DNA of 64,000 nucleotides from Virgisporangium aurantiacum (GTDB lineage: Bacteria > Actinomycetota > Actinomycetes > Mycobacteriales > Micromonosporaceae): the NCBI RefSeq assembly GCF_016863635.1, contig NZ_BOPG01000037.1, positions 62,001 to 126,000 on the forward strand, written 5' to 3'. The position numbers and the translations under genes were made by a program. The stretch's first letter is position 1. Each line of letters opens with the position of its first letter. The notes beneath the pieces are model-generated. The model saw only the letters and a list, made by a program, of their open reading frames with translations. It was not told the DNA's origin and did no database searches. This document shows positions 42,708-50,859 of the stretch, piece by piece.

Positions 42708-42770
42708 GGCACGACAGTAGCCATGCGCCACAACCCGTGCGTGCGCACGCATCTCCACTACGCTGGCGGC
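42708..42770. promoter_or_regulatory. Divergent leaderless promoters with MarR operator
   Basis: Minus strand: TACTGT at 42719-42714, then 6 bases to GTG 42707. Plus strand: TACGCT at 42759-42764, then 6 bases to GTG 42771. The perfect 14-base palindrome TGCGTGCGCACGCA (42738-42751) lies between them, just upstream of the MarR -10 box, and matches the operators beside the YceI gene. Confidence 0.65.
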
Positions 42771-43223
42771 GTGTTCGAGAACGACGACAAGATCGCCGCG
42801 TGGGCGGCCCTGCTGCGGACGCACGCCGCCGTGCTGCCCCGGCTGGAGAAGGCGCTCGGCCGGGCCGGCCTGCCGATCACCTGGTACGACGTGCTGCTGG
42901 TGCTCAACGCCGCGCCGCAGCGGCGGCTGCGGATGACCGACCTGGGGCACCAGGCGACGGTCAGCCGCGAGCGGGTCAGCCGCGTGGTGGGTGAGCTGGA
43001 GCGGGAGGGCCTGGTCGAGCGGCAGGCCAACCCGGACGACCGGCGGTCGGCGTTCGCGGCGGTCACCCCCGAGGGACGCAAGCGGCTGCGGGCCGCGGCA
43101 CCGGTCTACCTGGCGGCGGTGGAGGAGCACTTCCTGTCGTACCTGAGCGACCGGGAGGCGAAGGTGATCGCCACCGCGCTCGGGCGGGTGCTCGGCGCCG
43201 AGGAGTCCGGCCCGCCGGGCTAG
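42771..43223 (+). CDS. MarR family transcriptional regulator
   Basis: A 150-residue winged-helix regulator: ITWYDVLLVLNAAPQRRLRM, recognition helix ATVSRERVSRVVGELEREGL, wing VERQANPDDRRSAFAAVTPE and C-terminal dimerisation helices. GTG 42771 is chosen because TACGCT lies 6 bases upstream; ATG 42723 overlaps the divergent promoter. Identical GTGCG...CGCAC palindromes upstream of this gene and on both sides of the YceI promoter mark its probable autoregulated regulon. Confidence 0.91.
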   Translation: MFENDDKIAAWAALLRTHAAVLPRLEKALGRAGLPITWYDVLLVLNAAPQRRLRMTDLGHQATVSRERVSRVVGELEREGLVERQANPDDRRSAFAAVTPEGRKRLRAAAPVYLAAVEEHFLSYLSDREAKVIATALGRVLGAEESGPPG

Positions 43224-43229
43224 AAGTAT

Positions 43230-43287
43230 GTGCGCACGCACACAGTTGACGCGCCGCCTCTCGTGGGGAAAGAATGTGCGTACGCAC
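43230..43287 (+). promoter_or_regulatory. YceI promoter flanked by two MarR operators
   Basis: Operator A GTGCG-CA-CGCAC (43230-43241) and operator B GTGCGTACGCAC (43276-43287), both perfect palindromes, bracket a promoter TTGACG (43246-43251), 18 bases, AAGAAT (43270-43275). Operator B covers the expected transcription start. The arrangement suits repression by the adjacent MarR protein. Confidence 0.72.
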
Positions 43288-43305
43288 GCACTTATGGAGG
43301 AAACC

Positions 43306-43869
43306 ATGACCGCCACCCGCACCCTTGCCGGCACGATCCTGCCCGTCCCCGGCGTCTGGGACCTCGATCCCGGCCACACGGAGGTGTCGTTCACCGGCCG
43401 GCACTTCATGCTCACCAAGGTCCGCGGGCGCTTCACCGGCGTCACCGGAACCGTGGTGGTGGCCGACGACCCGGGGGAGTCCGTCGTCGACGTCGCGATC
43501 GACATGGCCACCGTCGAGTCCGGCAACCCCACCCGCGACGAGCACCTGCGCTCGGCCGACCTCTTCGACGTCGAGAACCACCCGCGCGCCACGTTCCGCA
43601 GCACCTCGATCGACTGGCACGGCACCACCGGCACGATGACCGGCGACCTGACGATCCACGGCGTCACCCGCGGCATCACGTTCGAGGTCACCTACGAGGG
43701 CCACGCGAGAGACCCGTGGGGCGCCGACCGCGCCATCGCGTCCGCCCGCACGACCCTGAACCGCGAAGACTTCGGAATCACCTGGAACATGCCCCTTGAG
43801 ACCGGCGGAATCCTCGTATCCAAGGAAATCCACCTCGAGATCAACCTCGAAGCCATCCTCCGCCCCTGA
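43306..43869 (+). CDS. YceI family protein
   Basis: A 187-residue lipocalin-like protein of the YceI family (GVWDLDPGHTEVSFTGRHFM, FDVENHPRATFRSTSID, GDLTIHGVTRGITFEV, and LNREDFGITW). Family members bind polyisoprenoid or other long hydrophobic ligands. No signal peptide is seen, so this copy is cytoplasmic. GGAGG precedes ATG 43306. Two MarR operators flank its promoter, implying induction by a small lipophilic compound (inference). Confidence 0.92.
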   Translation: MTATRTLAGTILPVPGVWDLDPGHTEVSFTGRHFMLTKVRGRFTGVTGTVVVADDPGESVVDVAIDMATVESGNPTRDEHLRSADLFDVENHPRATFRSTSIDWHGTTGTMTGDLTIHGVTRGITFEVTYEGHARDPWGADRAIASARTTLNREDFGITWNMPLETGGILVSKEIHLEINLEAILRP

Positions 43870-43876
43870 GCCCCCA

Positions 43877-43912
43877 CGCCGCCCGCGCCGCCCGCGCCGC
43901 CCGCGCCGCCCG
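43877..43912. repeat. Four tandem copies of a 9-base unit
   Basis: CGCCGCCCG repeated four times without change, immediately after the YceI stop and before the hairpin at 43928. It is non-coding and probably arose by slippage. Confidence 0.75.
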
Positions 43913-43927
43913 CCGCCCCCTCCGCGC

Positions 43928-43998
43928 CGATCTTGCAGTTGTGCTCGCCCGTTAGCGCTGATTCGCCCCGTTTTGGGGCGTGCACAACTGCAAGATCG
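43928..43998. repeat. Palindromic element, GATCTTGCAGTTGTG family
   Basis: Perfect 17-base arms CGATCTTGCAGTTGTGC (43928-43944) and GCACAACTGCAAGATCG (43982-43998), with an inner stem CGCCCC/GGGGCG. The arm is the same as in the elements at 10553 and 55390. It separates two convergent genes and may stop transcription from both. Confidence 0.8.
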
Positions 43999-44023
43999 AC
44001 TCACGGGGGGCGTGGCGGGGGGG

Positions 44024-44911
44024 TCAGTGGAGGCGGTAGACGCGACTCGCGGTTCCGGCGAGGACCTCGCGCCGGGCCTCGGCGGGGTACGGGGCCAGGG
44101 CCTGCTGCCAGGCCGACACGAGGGTTTCGAGGTCGGTCCAGAGCTTCTCGATCGGGAAGTTGCTGCCCCACATGCAGCGGCGCGGGCCGAACAGGTCGAG
44201 GCACGTCGCGGTCACCAGGTCGATCGTCGGCTGGTCGACGCGGTGCGTGAACGTTCCCTGGCCGGTCAGCTTGACCACGACGTTGGGCAGGTCGGCCAGG
44301 CGGCGCATGCCCCGCGTCCATTCGTCCACCGTGGACGGTCCGACATCGACCGGCATGCCGGCGTGCACGAGCACGAACGTCGTGTCGGGATGGTCCCGGG
44401 CGAGCACGGCCGCGTCCGCCATCTGGGGTGCGAAGACCTGGAGTTCGAACAGCCAGTCCAGGTCGGCCAGGGCCGCGATGTTGCGCCGGAACACCGGATC
44501 CGTCATCCGGTCGGGCGCCGACGCGAAGCGGAACTCCGCCCGCTCGTGCCAGTGCAACTGGAGGCGCACGCCGCGCACCAGCGGGCTGATCGCCGCCTGC
44601 CGACGCATCACCGACAGCGCGTCCGGTGCGAACAGGTCGGCGCAGCCGATCACGGCCGTCGGCCAGCCGCTCTCGGCGTGCACGTCGCGCAGCCACCGGA
44701 TCTCGTCCTCGACCCGGTCGAGCGGCCAGTTCGTCTGGACGTAGACCGAGGCACCGATGCCGCACGCGGTGGCCTCCGCGACGTACTCGTCGACCGGATA
44801 GTCACGCCGGATCGGTTCGTATGGACCGAAGATGCGGGGCACCGGCGGACCGGCGAGCCAGGGCAGGTCGGCCTGCCGCCAGATGTGGTGGTGAGCGTCC
44901 ACAATGGTCAT
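44024..44911 (-). CDS. Amidohydrolase family 2 (TIM-barrel hydrolase/lactonase)
   Basis: A 295-residue metal-dependent hydrolase with N-terminal metal motif VDAHHHIWR, mid-chain LVHAGMPVDVG and C-terminal MWGSNFPIEKLW, as in fuconolactonase/pyrone-dicarboxylate lactonase relatives. It probably opens a lactone or cyclic product. It is the last gene of the molybdenum-hydroxylase operon (4-base overlap with the CoxE-type gene), so it may act on a downstream product of that enzyme (inference). Confidence 0.88.
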   Translation of the reverse strand: MTIVDAHHHIWRQADLPWLAGPPVPRIFGPYEPIRRDYPVDEYVAEATACGIGASVYVQTNWPLDRVEDEIRWLRDVHAESGWPTAVIGCADLFAPDALSVMRRQAAISPLVRGVRLQLHWHERAEFRFASAPDRMTDPVFRRNIAALADLDWLFELQVFAPQMADAAVLARDHPDTTFVLVHAGMPVDVGPSTVDEWTRGMRRLADLPNVVVKLTGQGTFTHRVDQPTIDLVTATCLDLFGPRRCMWGSNFPIEKLWTDLETLVSAWQQALAPYPAEARREVLAGTASRVYRLH

Positions 44912-46002
44912 TCGACTGAGCCCTTCCAGCGGCGGTACGCGGCCCGGCGCGGGCCGGCGACGATCGTGGGGATGCGGCCGACCTCGGCCAGTCCGGTCGC
45001 CAGGTCGCGCACGCCGCCGAGGTGGTCGAGGTGGGTCAGCACGCCGGCCATGCCGCGGGTCACCGGGCGGTACGCGGGGGAGCAGGCCAGCGGCGACCAC
45101 CAGATGAGCCGGTGACCCAGCCGGGAGAGCCGGGCGGTCGCGGCGACCATGGGCGCGCAGTCGCCCCGCTCCAGCCCGTCGGAGATCACGACGATCAGCG
45201 CGCCGCGGGCGAGCGCGAGGTGCCGCGGGTTGGCGAGGAACCGGTGCAGTGACACGCCGATCGCCGTCCCCCCGTCCGCGTCCCGGACGATCCGGGAGAC
45301 GGCCGCGAGTGCCGCGTCGACGCCGCCGGTGAGTGCCGCCGTGATCCGCGTGAGCCGGGTGCCGAACGTGAAGACCTCGGTGCGGTCGCCCATCGCGGTG
45401 TGTGCCAACCGCAACAGGTCCGGCGTGTGGAGTTTCAGGGACCCGGAGACGTCGACGAGGAGTAGCAGGCGGCGCGGGTGCGACGGCCGGGCGGTCCACC
45501 GGAGCCGCGTGATCTCGCCGCCGTCGCGCCGGGCCTGCCGCCAGATCCGCGGCATGTCCAACCGGCGACCGGCGGGCGCGGGGCGGCGCCGGCGCGACGG
45601 GATCACCGGCAGGCACCGCGGCCACGCCTCGCGCAGCGCCCGCATCAGGTCCGGTTGCCGGGCGCCGGCGAACGTGCGGTGTCCGGTGGTGGCGAGGGCG
45701 CTGGCGGCGGTGCCGCCACCGGGCCGGGTGTCCATTGTGGACAGCTCGGATCCGCCGGGGCCGCGGTGCGCGGGCAGCTCACCCTCCGCGTCCCGGGGCG
45801 ACGGGACGCGCGTCAGCGCGGCCGGGTGGCGGAACCACGCGTCGAACACCTCGTCGAACGTGGCGAGATTCGCGACGTCGGTGAGCAGCGTGACGCGGGC
45901 GTACCAGTACAGCGCCGTCAGGTCGCGGGGTGCCGCGTCCGCGATCGCGCGCAGGAAGTCCGCCTGCTTCGCGGGTCCCGTGCCGAGGCCGGCGCGGCGC
46001 AA
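44908..46002 (-). CDS. CoxE-type VWA domain protein
   Basis: A protein of at least 364 residues, with an N-terminal helical domain (LRAIADAAPRDLTALYWYAR), an Arg-rich middle and a C-terminal VWA domain with DVSGS in LLLLVDVSGSLKLHTPDLL and VVISDGLERGD. CoxE partners the MoxR ATPase CoxD in maturing the Mo site of CO-dehydrogenase-type enzymes. The start is uncertain: TTG 46002 is the only conventional codon, yet family-like sequence (ADHLRGFLDALRRAG) continues upstream to the MoxR stop, so a rare start near 46044 is possible. Confidence 0.85.
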   Translation of the reverse strand: MRRAGLGTGPAKQADFLRAIADAAPRDLTALYWYARVTLLTDVANLATFDEVFDAWFRHPAALTRVPSPRDAEGELPAHRGPGGSELSTMDTRPGGGTAASALATTGHRTFAGARQPDLMRALREAWPRCLPVIPSRRRRPAPAGRRLDMPRIWRQARRDGGEITRLRWTARPSHPRRLLLLVDVSGSLKLHTPDLLRLAHTAMGDRTEVFTFGTRLTRITAALTGGVDAALAAVSRIVRDADGGTAIGVSLHRFLANPRHLALARGALIVVISDGLERGDCAPMVAATARLSRLGHRLIWWSPLACSPAYRPVTRGMAGVLTHLDHLGGVRDLATGLAEVGRIPTIVAGPRRAAYRRWKGSVE

Positions 46003-46036
46003 CGCGTCCAGGAATCCCCGGAGGTGGTCGGCGGCC

Positions 46037-46870
46037 TCACTGATGGCTCCACACCCCCTCGGCGGCGACGACGAGGGCGGTGTCCTCCTCGTCCTTGATG
46101 AGCAGACCCAACGCGCGACGCAGCGCGAGCGGCCAGGCCGCCCCGTCGTCGACCAGCGTGACCGCCCCGCGCGCCCAGTCGACCGTCTCCGCGACGCCCG
46201 GCCGCTTGAGCAACGGCAGCGCCCGGATCTCCTGGACGGCGCGCACCAGTGCGGTCGCCGCCTCCTCGGTGAGGCCGGGCACGTGCGCGTGCAGGATGGC
46301 GCGCTCGCGATCGGCGTCGGGGAACGCGATCCAGTGGTAGAGGCAGCGGCGGCGGAGCGCGTCGTGCAGTTCGCGAGTGCGGTTCGACGTCAGCACAACC
46401 ACCGGCGGCACGGTCGCCGTCAGCGTCGCGAGTTCCGGGACCGTGATCTGGAAGTCGCTCAGGAACTCCAGCAGGAACGCCTCGAACTCGCTGTCGGCGC
46501 GGTCGATCTCGTCGATCAGCAGCACCGCGCCGTCCGATCGCACCGCCTTCAACAGCGGGCGCTGCAACAGGAACTCCTCGGCGTACAGGTCGCCGATCTC
46601 TTCGCCGCGGGACTCGGCGGTGCGCACCCGCAGGAGCTGCTTCGGATAGTCCCATTCGTAGAGCGCCTGGCCGGAGTCGAGGCCCTCGAAGCACTGCAGG
46701 CGGATCAGCTCCCGGCCCAGCACGCGGGAGAGCACCGGGGCGAGCGCGGTCTTGCCCACCCCGGGCTCCCCTTCGAGCAGCAGCGGCCGCCCGAGTCGCA
46801 ACGCCAGGTGGACGGCCGTGAGCAGCCCCTCGTCGGCGAAGTACCCCTGGGCCCGTAGCTGCTCCTCCAT
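46037..46870 (-). CDS. MoxR family AAA+ ATPase (CoxD type)
   Basis: A 277-residue ATPase with Walker A LLEGEPGVGKTALAPVL near 31, Walker B GAVLLIDEIDRADSEFEAFL near 114, sensor 1 VVVLTSNRTRELHDAL and arginine fingers ALRRRCLYHW. CoxD-type MoxR proteins unfold or remodel apo-Mo-hydroxylases so that the bimetallic or sulfurated Mo centre can be completed. It lies between the CoxE-type gene and the hydroxylase genes. Confidence 0.92.
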   Translation of the reverse strand: MEEQLRAQGYFADEGLLTAVHLALRLGRPLLLEGEPGVGKTALAPVLSRVLGRELIRLQCFEGLDSGQALYEWDYPKQLLRVRTAESRGEEIGDLYAEEFLLQRPLLKAVRSDGAVLLIDEIDRADSEFEAFLLEFLSDFQITVPELATLTATVPPVVVLTSNRTRELHDALRRRCLYHWIAFPDADRERAILHAHVPGLTEEAATALVRAVQEIRALPLLKRPGVAETVDWARGAVTLVDDGAAWPLALRRALGLLIKDEEDTALVVAAEGVWSHQ

Positions 46871-46872
46871 CG

Positions 46873-47178
46873 CTACGTGATCAGTTCGTGCTCGACACTC
46901 AGGACGTGCACCCGGCTCGACGTGTGCGCACCGGCGTCACCGGCGGCGGCCTTGCCGGCATCGGACGCGAACGCCGCCGCCCGGGCGTCTTCGTCGTCGA
47001 ACCACATCTCGTTGACGGCGTCGAACGCGGCATCCTCCGCGACGGCCACGTTCACCGTGTACTTCCGGAGCCCGGGCAGGTTCTTCGCGAACTCGAAGTG
47101 GTCTTCCGCCACCCATTTCGCGAAGTCCTCTTTGGACAGTCCGTCGGCCCGCTTGAGCAGCGAGATGAGCTTGATCAT
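46873..47178 (-). CDS. EthD-type small protein
   Basis: A 101-residue dimeric ferredoxin-like protein with the EthD pattern: MIKLISLLKRADGLSKEDFA, then a WVAEDH segment and LPGLRKYTVNVAV and a late FDAVNEMWFDDEDARAAAFA. EthD proteins accompany oxidative degradation pathways; several are ring-opening or decarboxylating helpers. It overlaps the Mo-subunit gene stop by 4 bases and precedes CoxD by 2 bases, so it is firmly in the operon. Confidence 0.85.
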   Translation of the reverse strand: MIKLISLLKRADGLSKEDFAKWVAEDHFEFAKNLPGLRKYTVNVAVAEDAAFDAVNEMWFDDEDARAAAFASDAGKAAAGDAGAHTSSRVHVLSVEHELIT

Positions 47179-48185
47179 TCGTCGACCTTCCGTAGTTCGT
47201 CGAGCCCGCGGAGGACCCGTTCCGGCGTGAACGGCATGGTGTCGAGGCGGACGCCGCACGCGTCGAAGATCGCGTTGGCGATCGCCGGTATCGGCGCGTT
47301 CGCGGTCATCTCGCCGATGCCCTTGGCGCCGAACGGCCCGTTGTCGGCCGGCCGTTCGAGGATCGCGTTGTGGTACACGGGAATGTCGGCCGCGGCGGGC
47401 ATCAGGTACTCGGTGAAGTCGGCCGGACCGTGATCGCGGTTCGGGTAGTAGGGCTCGGTCGCCTCGAACAGCGCGTGCGACATGCCCATCCAGGCACCGC
47501 CCTCGACCTGCTGCGCCACCATCGCCGGGTTGAGCGCCCGGCCGATCTCGTAGGCGTTGTACATCTCCAGCACCTCGACCACGCCGGTCTCGTCGTCGAC
47601 CTCGACGACGGCCACCGTGCACGCGTGCGCCTGGCAGGAGTCGGGGTCCATCGCACCGGTCTCCGGTACCGGGTCGTTCTTCTCCTTGAGGAAGATGCCC
47701 CGGCCGGAGATCGTGCGGCCGTGCGTGAAGTGCGCGGCGAGCGCCAGATCGGTGACGTGGATGCGCTTGTCCGGCGTGCCGACCACCCGGATGAACCCGG
47801 TGCCGTCGGTCTCCAGGTCGGCGGCGTCCACCTCCATCTCCTCGGCGGCGACCGCGAGCATCACTTCGCGCGCCTCGGTCGCCGCCATGATCACGGCGTT
47901 GCCGACCCGGTGCGTGCCGCGGCTGGCGAACGTGCCCATGCAGTGCGGCCCGGTGTCGGTGTCGGCGGTGTCGACGAGGATGTTCTCCATCGGCATGCCG
48001 AGCGTCTCCGCCGCGCACTGCGCCACCACGGTCTTGAGCCCCTGGCCGAGGTCCACAGAGGACAGTGAGATCACGAACGTGCCGGTGGTGGTGGCGTGGA
48101 TCAGCGCCTGCGACGGGTCACCGCCCAGGTTCATGCCGGTGGGGTAGTTGACGGAGGCGTACCCGCGCCCGCGCAGCCTGGTCAT
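47175..48185 (-). CDS. Molybdenum hydroxylase, Mo-binding subunit C-terminal half (NdhM-like)
   Basis: A 336-residue protein corresponding to the C-terminal part of xanthine-dehydrogenase-type Mo subunits. It holds the pterin-binding glutamine region SLSSVDLGQGLKTVVAQCAA, the mid-domain VVEVDDETGVVEVLEMYNAY and the catalytic glutamate in FGAKGIGEMTANAP. ATG 48185 overlaps the stop of the preceding N-terminal half (ATGA), with clean termini on both sides. The same split occurs in nicotinate dehydrogenase (NdhL plus NdhM), and the sizes agree, so this looks like a real two-chain subunit and not a broken gene. Confidence 0.88.
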   Translation of the reverse strand: MTRLRGRGYASVNYPTGMNLGGDPSQALIHATTTGTFVISLSSVDLGQGLKTVVAQCAAETLGMPMENILVDTADTDTGPHCMGTFASRGTHRVGNAVIMAATEAREVMLAVAAEEMEVDAADLETDGTGFIRVVGTPDKRIHVTDLALAAHFTHGRTISGRGIFLKEKNDPVPETGAMDPDSCQAHACTVAVVEVDDETGVVEVLEMYNAYEIGRALNPAMVAQQVEGGAWMGMSHALFEATEPYYPNRDHGPADFTEYLMPAAADIPVYHNAILERPADNGPFGAKGIGEMTANAPIPAIANAIFDACGVRLDTMPFTPERVLRGLDELRKVDE

Positions 48186-49555
48186 GACGTCTCCACAGAA
48201 GACATCCGTCGGTACTCGTCCGGGAGTTCGTGGCCGACCATCTCGGCGGCCTTCTGGATCACCTCGATCAGCGCCGTGCCCGACGCGACCTTGCGGTGCG
48301 CCTTCAGATCCCCGTCGCGGTAGGCGTTCTTCAGCCGTAGCTGCAACGGATCCATGTTCAGCTCGCGGGCGACGCGGTCCATCTGCGACTCCAGCGCGAA
48401 GTCGGCGATCGTCACCCCGAACCCGCGCATCGCGCTCGACGGCGTGCGGTTGGTGAACACGCAGTGGCAGTCGGCCCAGACGTTGGGGATGCTGTACGGC
48501 CCGGGCATGTGCGCCGCCGCCTTCGTCGTCCCGTACGGGCTGTGCCGCGCGTACGCGCCCGCGTCGACATACAGTGTGATCTTCCGGCCGGTGATGCGGC
48601 CGTCGGCCATCACGGCGTCCTTGATGTAGAGGCGTTCGGCGGCCCGGGGCGACGAGACCTGCATCTCCTCGTACCGGTTCCACACGTACTTCACCGGCTG
48701 CCCGGTCAGCATCGCCGCGACGCAGGCGACCGGCTCGACCTGGATGTCGACCTTGCCGCCGAAGCCGCCGCCGACCGTGCCGCCGACGATGCGCAGCTTG
48801 TTGAACGGCGTTCCCAGGATCAGCGCGGTGTTGTCGAGCGTGAAGAAGCACGCCTGGGTGTCGGAGTGGATGCGCAGCCGCCCGTCGGCCTGCGGCACCA
48901 CGATGCAGCCGGTCGTCTCGGTGGGCGCGTGCTCGATCGGCGCCGACTGGTACCGCCACTCGAAGACGTGGTCGGCCGCGGCGAACGCGCTGTCGACGTC
49001 ACCGAACCGGATGCGCCGGCAGTGGTGCCCCTCGTAGGTGAAGTAGTTGTTGCCCTGGTACTCGTTGACGATCGGGGCACCCTCTTTCAGTGCCTCCTCG
49101 ACGTCGAACACCGCCGGCAGGTCGTCGTACGTGACTCCGACGCGGGCCGCGCCCTCGTACGCGGCGGCCTCGCTCTCGGCCACCACCGCGCAGATCGGCT
49201 CGCCGAGGTAGCGCACGGTTCCCTCGGCCAGCACCGGTTCGTCGTCGGGTTGGACGCCGATGAGCTTGAGCGGCGTGAAGACGTTGTTCGGGATGTCCTC
49301 GTGGGTGAGGATCCGGACGACGCCGGGCACCTCCAGCGCGGCGGTCAGGTCGACGCTCGTGATGCGCGCGTGGTGGCGGGCCGAGCGGTGCATCTTCAGG
49401 TGCAGCAGGCCGGGCGGCGCCACGTCCTCGAAGAACGCGGTGCGGCCGGTGACGTGCCCCAGCGCGTCCGACCGTTGCACCGCCGAGCCGATCACGGTGA
49501 AGGGGCCGGCCGACTCGTCGGGAAAGTACGTGCGGTCGATCGGGTCGGTCTTCAC
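48182..49555 (-). CDS. Molybdenum hydroxylase, Mo-binding subunit N-terminal half (NdhL-like)
   Basis: A 457-residue protein with the XDH-type a/b hammerhead (GSAVQRSDALGHVTGRTAFF; EDIPNNVFTPLKLIG) and the first Mo-binding domain, including GGTVGGGFGGKVDIQVEP and SAMRGFGVTIADFALESQMD. It ends at residue 457, where one-chain homologues continue; the rest is encoded by the overlapping next gene. GTG 49555 overlaps the (2Fe-2S) gene stop. Electron flow should be Mo, 2Fe-2S, FAD. The substrate is unknown; an N-heterocycle or aldehyde is plausible. Confidence 0.9.
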   Translation of the reverse strand: MKTDPIDRTYFPDESAGPFTVIGSAVQRSDALGHVTGRTAFFEDVAPPGLLHLKMHRSARHHARITSVDLTAALEVPGVVRILTHEDIPNNVFTPLKLIGVQPDDEPVLAEGTVRYLGEPICAVVAESEAAAYEGAARVGVTYDDLPAVFDVEEALKEGAPIVNEYQGNNYFTYEGHHCRRIRFGDVDSAFAAADHVFEWRYQSAPIEHAPTETTGCIVVPQADGRLRIHSDTQACFFTLDNTALILGTPFNKLRIVGGTVGGGFGGKVDIQVEPVACVAAMLTGQPVKYVWNRYEEMQVSSPRAAERLYIKDAVMADGRITGRKITLYVDAGAYARHSPYGTTKAAAHMPGPYSIPNVWADCHCVFTNRTPSSAMRGFGVTIADFALESQMDRVARELNMDPLQLRLKNAYRDGDLKAHRKVASGTALIEVIQKAAEMVGHELPDEYRRMSSVETS

Positions 49556-50028
49556 GAGCGACGCCTTTGCTCGGCCGCGGCGAGGATCGCGGCGACGATC
49601 GGGCCGTACCCGGTGCAGCGGCACACGTTTCCGGAGATCGCCTCCAGCACGTCGTCGCGGGTGGGGTCGGGGTTGCGGTCCAGCAGCGCCTCGGCGGCCA
49701 TGATCATGCCCGGGGTGCAGAACCCGCACTGGGTGGCGAAGCCGTCGAGGAACGCGCTCTGCACCTCGTCGAGCTGTTCGCCGCGGGCCACACCCTCCAG
49801 CGTCCGCACGTCGGCGCCGTCGACGGTCTCGACCGCCACCAGACACGACATCACCGGGCGCCCGTCGAGCAGCACCGTGCACGTGCCACAGCTGCCCTGC
49901 GCGCACCCGCGCTTGGCGGCGGTGAGACCGAGCGCGTCGCGCAGGCTCGACAGCAACGACGTCCCCGGCGGCGCCAGGAACTCGCGAGAGCGTTGGTTGA
50001 CCCGGAGATTGACCACCGATGACGCCAT
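49552..50028 (-). CDS. Molybdenum hydroxylase (2Fe-2S) subunit
   Basis: A 158-residue iron-sulfur subunit with ligands AAKRGCAQGSCGTCTVLLDG and SCLVAV for the outer cluster and TQCGFCTPGMIM and NVCRCTGYGPI for the inner cluster. AGGAGG precedes ATG 50028. It lies between the FAD and Mo subunit genes, giving the order FAD, FeS, MoL, MoM, and its size fits NdhS/CoxS. Confidence 0.93.
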   Translation of the reverse strand: MASSVVNLRVNQRSREFLAPPGTSLLSSLRDALGLTAAKRGCAQGSCGTCTVLLDGRPVMSCLVAVETVDGADVRTLEGVARGEQLDEVQSAFLDGFATQCGFCTPGMIMAAEALLDRNPDPTRDDVLEAISGNVCRCTGYGPIVAAILAAAEQRRRS

Positions 50029-50037
50029 ACCGTCCTC

Positions 50038-50841
50038 CTAACCGATGAAGGCACGTCGCAGATGAACGGGGAGTACCCGGCTGCGGTACCAGGCGCTGGC
50101 GTAGCTGTCGTCGAACGGGTCGATGTCGGCGCGGGCCGCGCGGCCGGCCTCGTCGAGCACGTCCGTCTCCAGTGGACGTCCGATGAGGACGGTCTCGGCG
50201 GACCCGGCCCGGACCGGACGCGGTGCCACGCCGCCCAACGCGATCCGCGCCGACGTGACCGTGCGACCGGCCGGACCGTCGGCCGTCTCCACCACCGCGG
50301 CGACCGCGACGATCGCGGCCGAGTTGAGCCGGCGGCGCATCGCCTTGTGATAGAACCACGTTCCCGCGGCGGGCACGGCGAACCGCACGGCGGTGACGAT
50401 CTCGCCGCGATCGAGGCGGAGCCGTTCCACCGGTGCCGTCCGGTCGCCGTCCGGCCCGGTGATGTTGACGGTGGCGTCGAGCGCGAGCAGGCACACGGCG
50501 AGATCGCCGTAGGGCTGGGGGACGAAGAGGTTGCCGCCGACCGTCGCCAGCGTGCGGATCGTCGGTGAGGCGATGGTCCGTACGGCGGCACGGAGGAAGG
50601 CGAGGTCGGTCGACTCCTCGACCTCGGCGAGCGTCGTGGTGGCGCCGACGCTCACGTGCGTCCCCTCGACCGCGATACCGGAGACACCGGCCCGACGCAG
50701 GCTGACCAGTTCGGACGCCGCGGCCGTTCCGTGGTTGACCTGGGCCATGACGATCGTGCCGCCGGCCATCACCCGTCCGCCGGCCGCCGCGTGGATCACC
50801 GCAGCCGCAACGGAATCGGGAATTCGCACCGCCGTGATCAT
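50038..50841 (-). CDS. Molybdenum hydroxylase FAD-binding subunit
   Basis: A 267-residue CoxM/NdhF-type flavoprotein: AAGGRVMAGGTIVMAQVNHG binds FAD pyrophosphate, TIRTLATVGGNLFVPQPYGD is the second FAD motif, and a CO-dehydrogenase flavoprotein C-terminal domain follows (about 165-267). It is the first gene of the operon; GGGAGC lies upstream of ATG 50841 and a 12-base palindrome overlaps a GATAAT box at 50860-50871. Confidence 0.91.
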   Translation of the reverse strand: MITAVRIPDSVAAAVIHAAAGGRVMAGGTIVMAQVNHGTAAASELVSLRRAGVSGIAVEGTHVSVGATTTLAEVEESTDLAFLRAAVRTIASPTIRTLATVGGNLFVPQPYGDLAVCLLALDATVNITGPDGDRTAPVERLRLDRGEIVTAVRFAVPAAGTWFYHKAMRRRLNSAAIVAVAAVVETADGPAGRTVTSARIALGGVAPRPVRAGSAETVLIGRPLETDVLDEAGRAARADIDPFDDSYASAWYRSRVLPVHLRRAFIG

Positions 50842-50859
50842 GAAGCACGCTCCCGATCT

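Noticed and set aside
40953..42770. Long upstream extension of the MarR frame
   Set aside because: It is antisense to the membrane-protein gene and lacks family similarity; the MarR domain begins at GTG 42771 with its own promoter.
43877..43912. CRISPR-like tandem repeat
   Set aside because: Units are only 9 bases with no spacers; this is a simple GC-rich slippage repeat.
47175..49555. Frameshifted or truncated Mo-hydroxylase large-subunit gene
   Set aside because: The two parts meet in a clean ATGA overlap, both lie in a tightly coupled operon, all motifs are intact, and a natural split at this place is known for nicotinate dehydrogenase.
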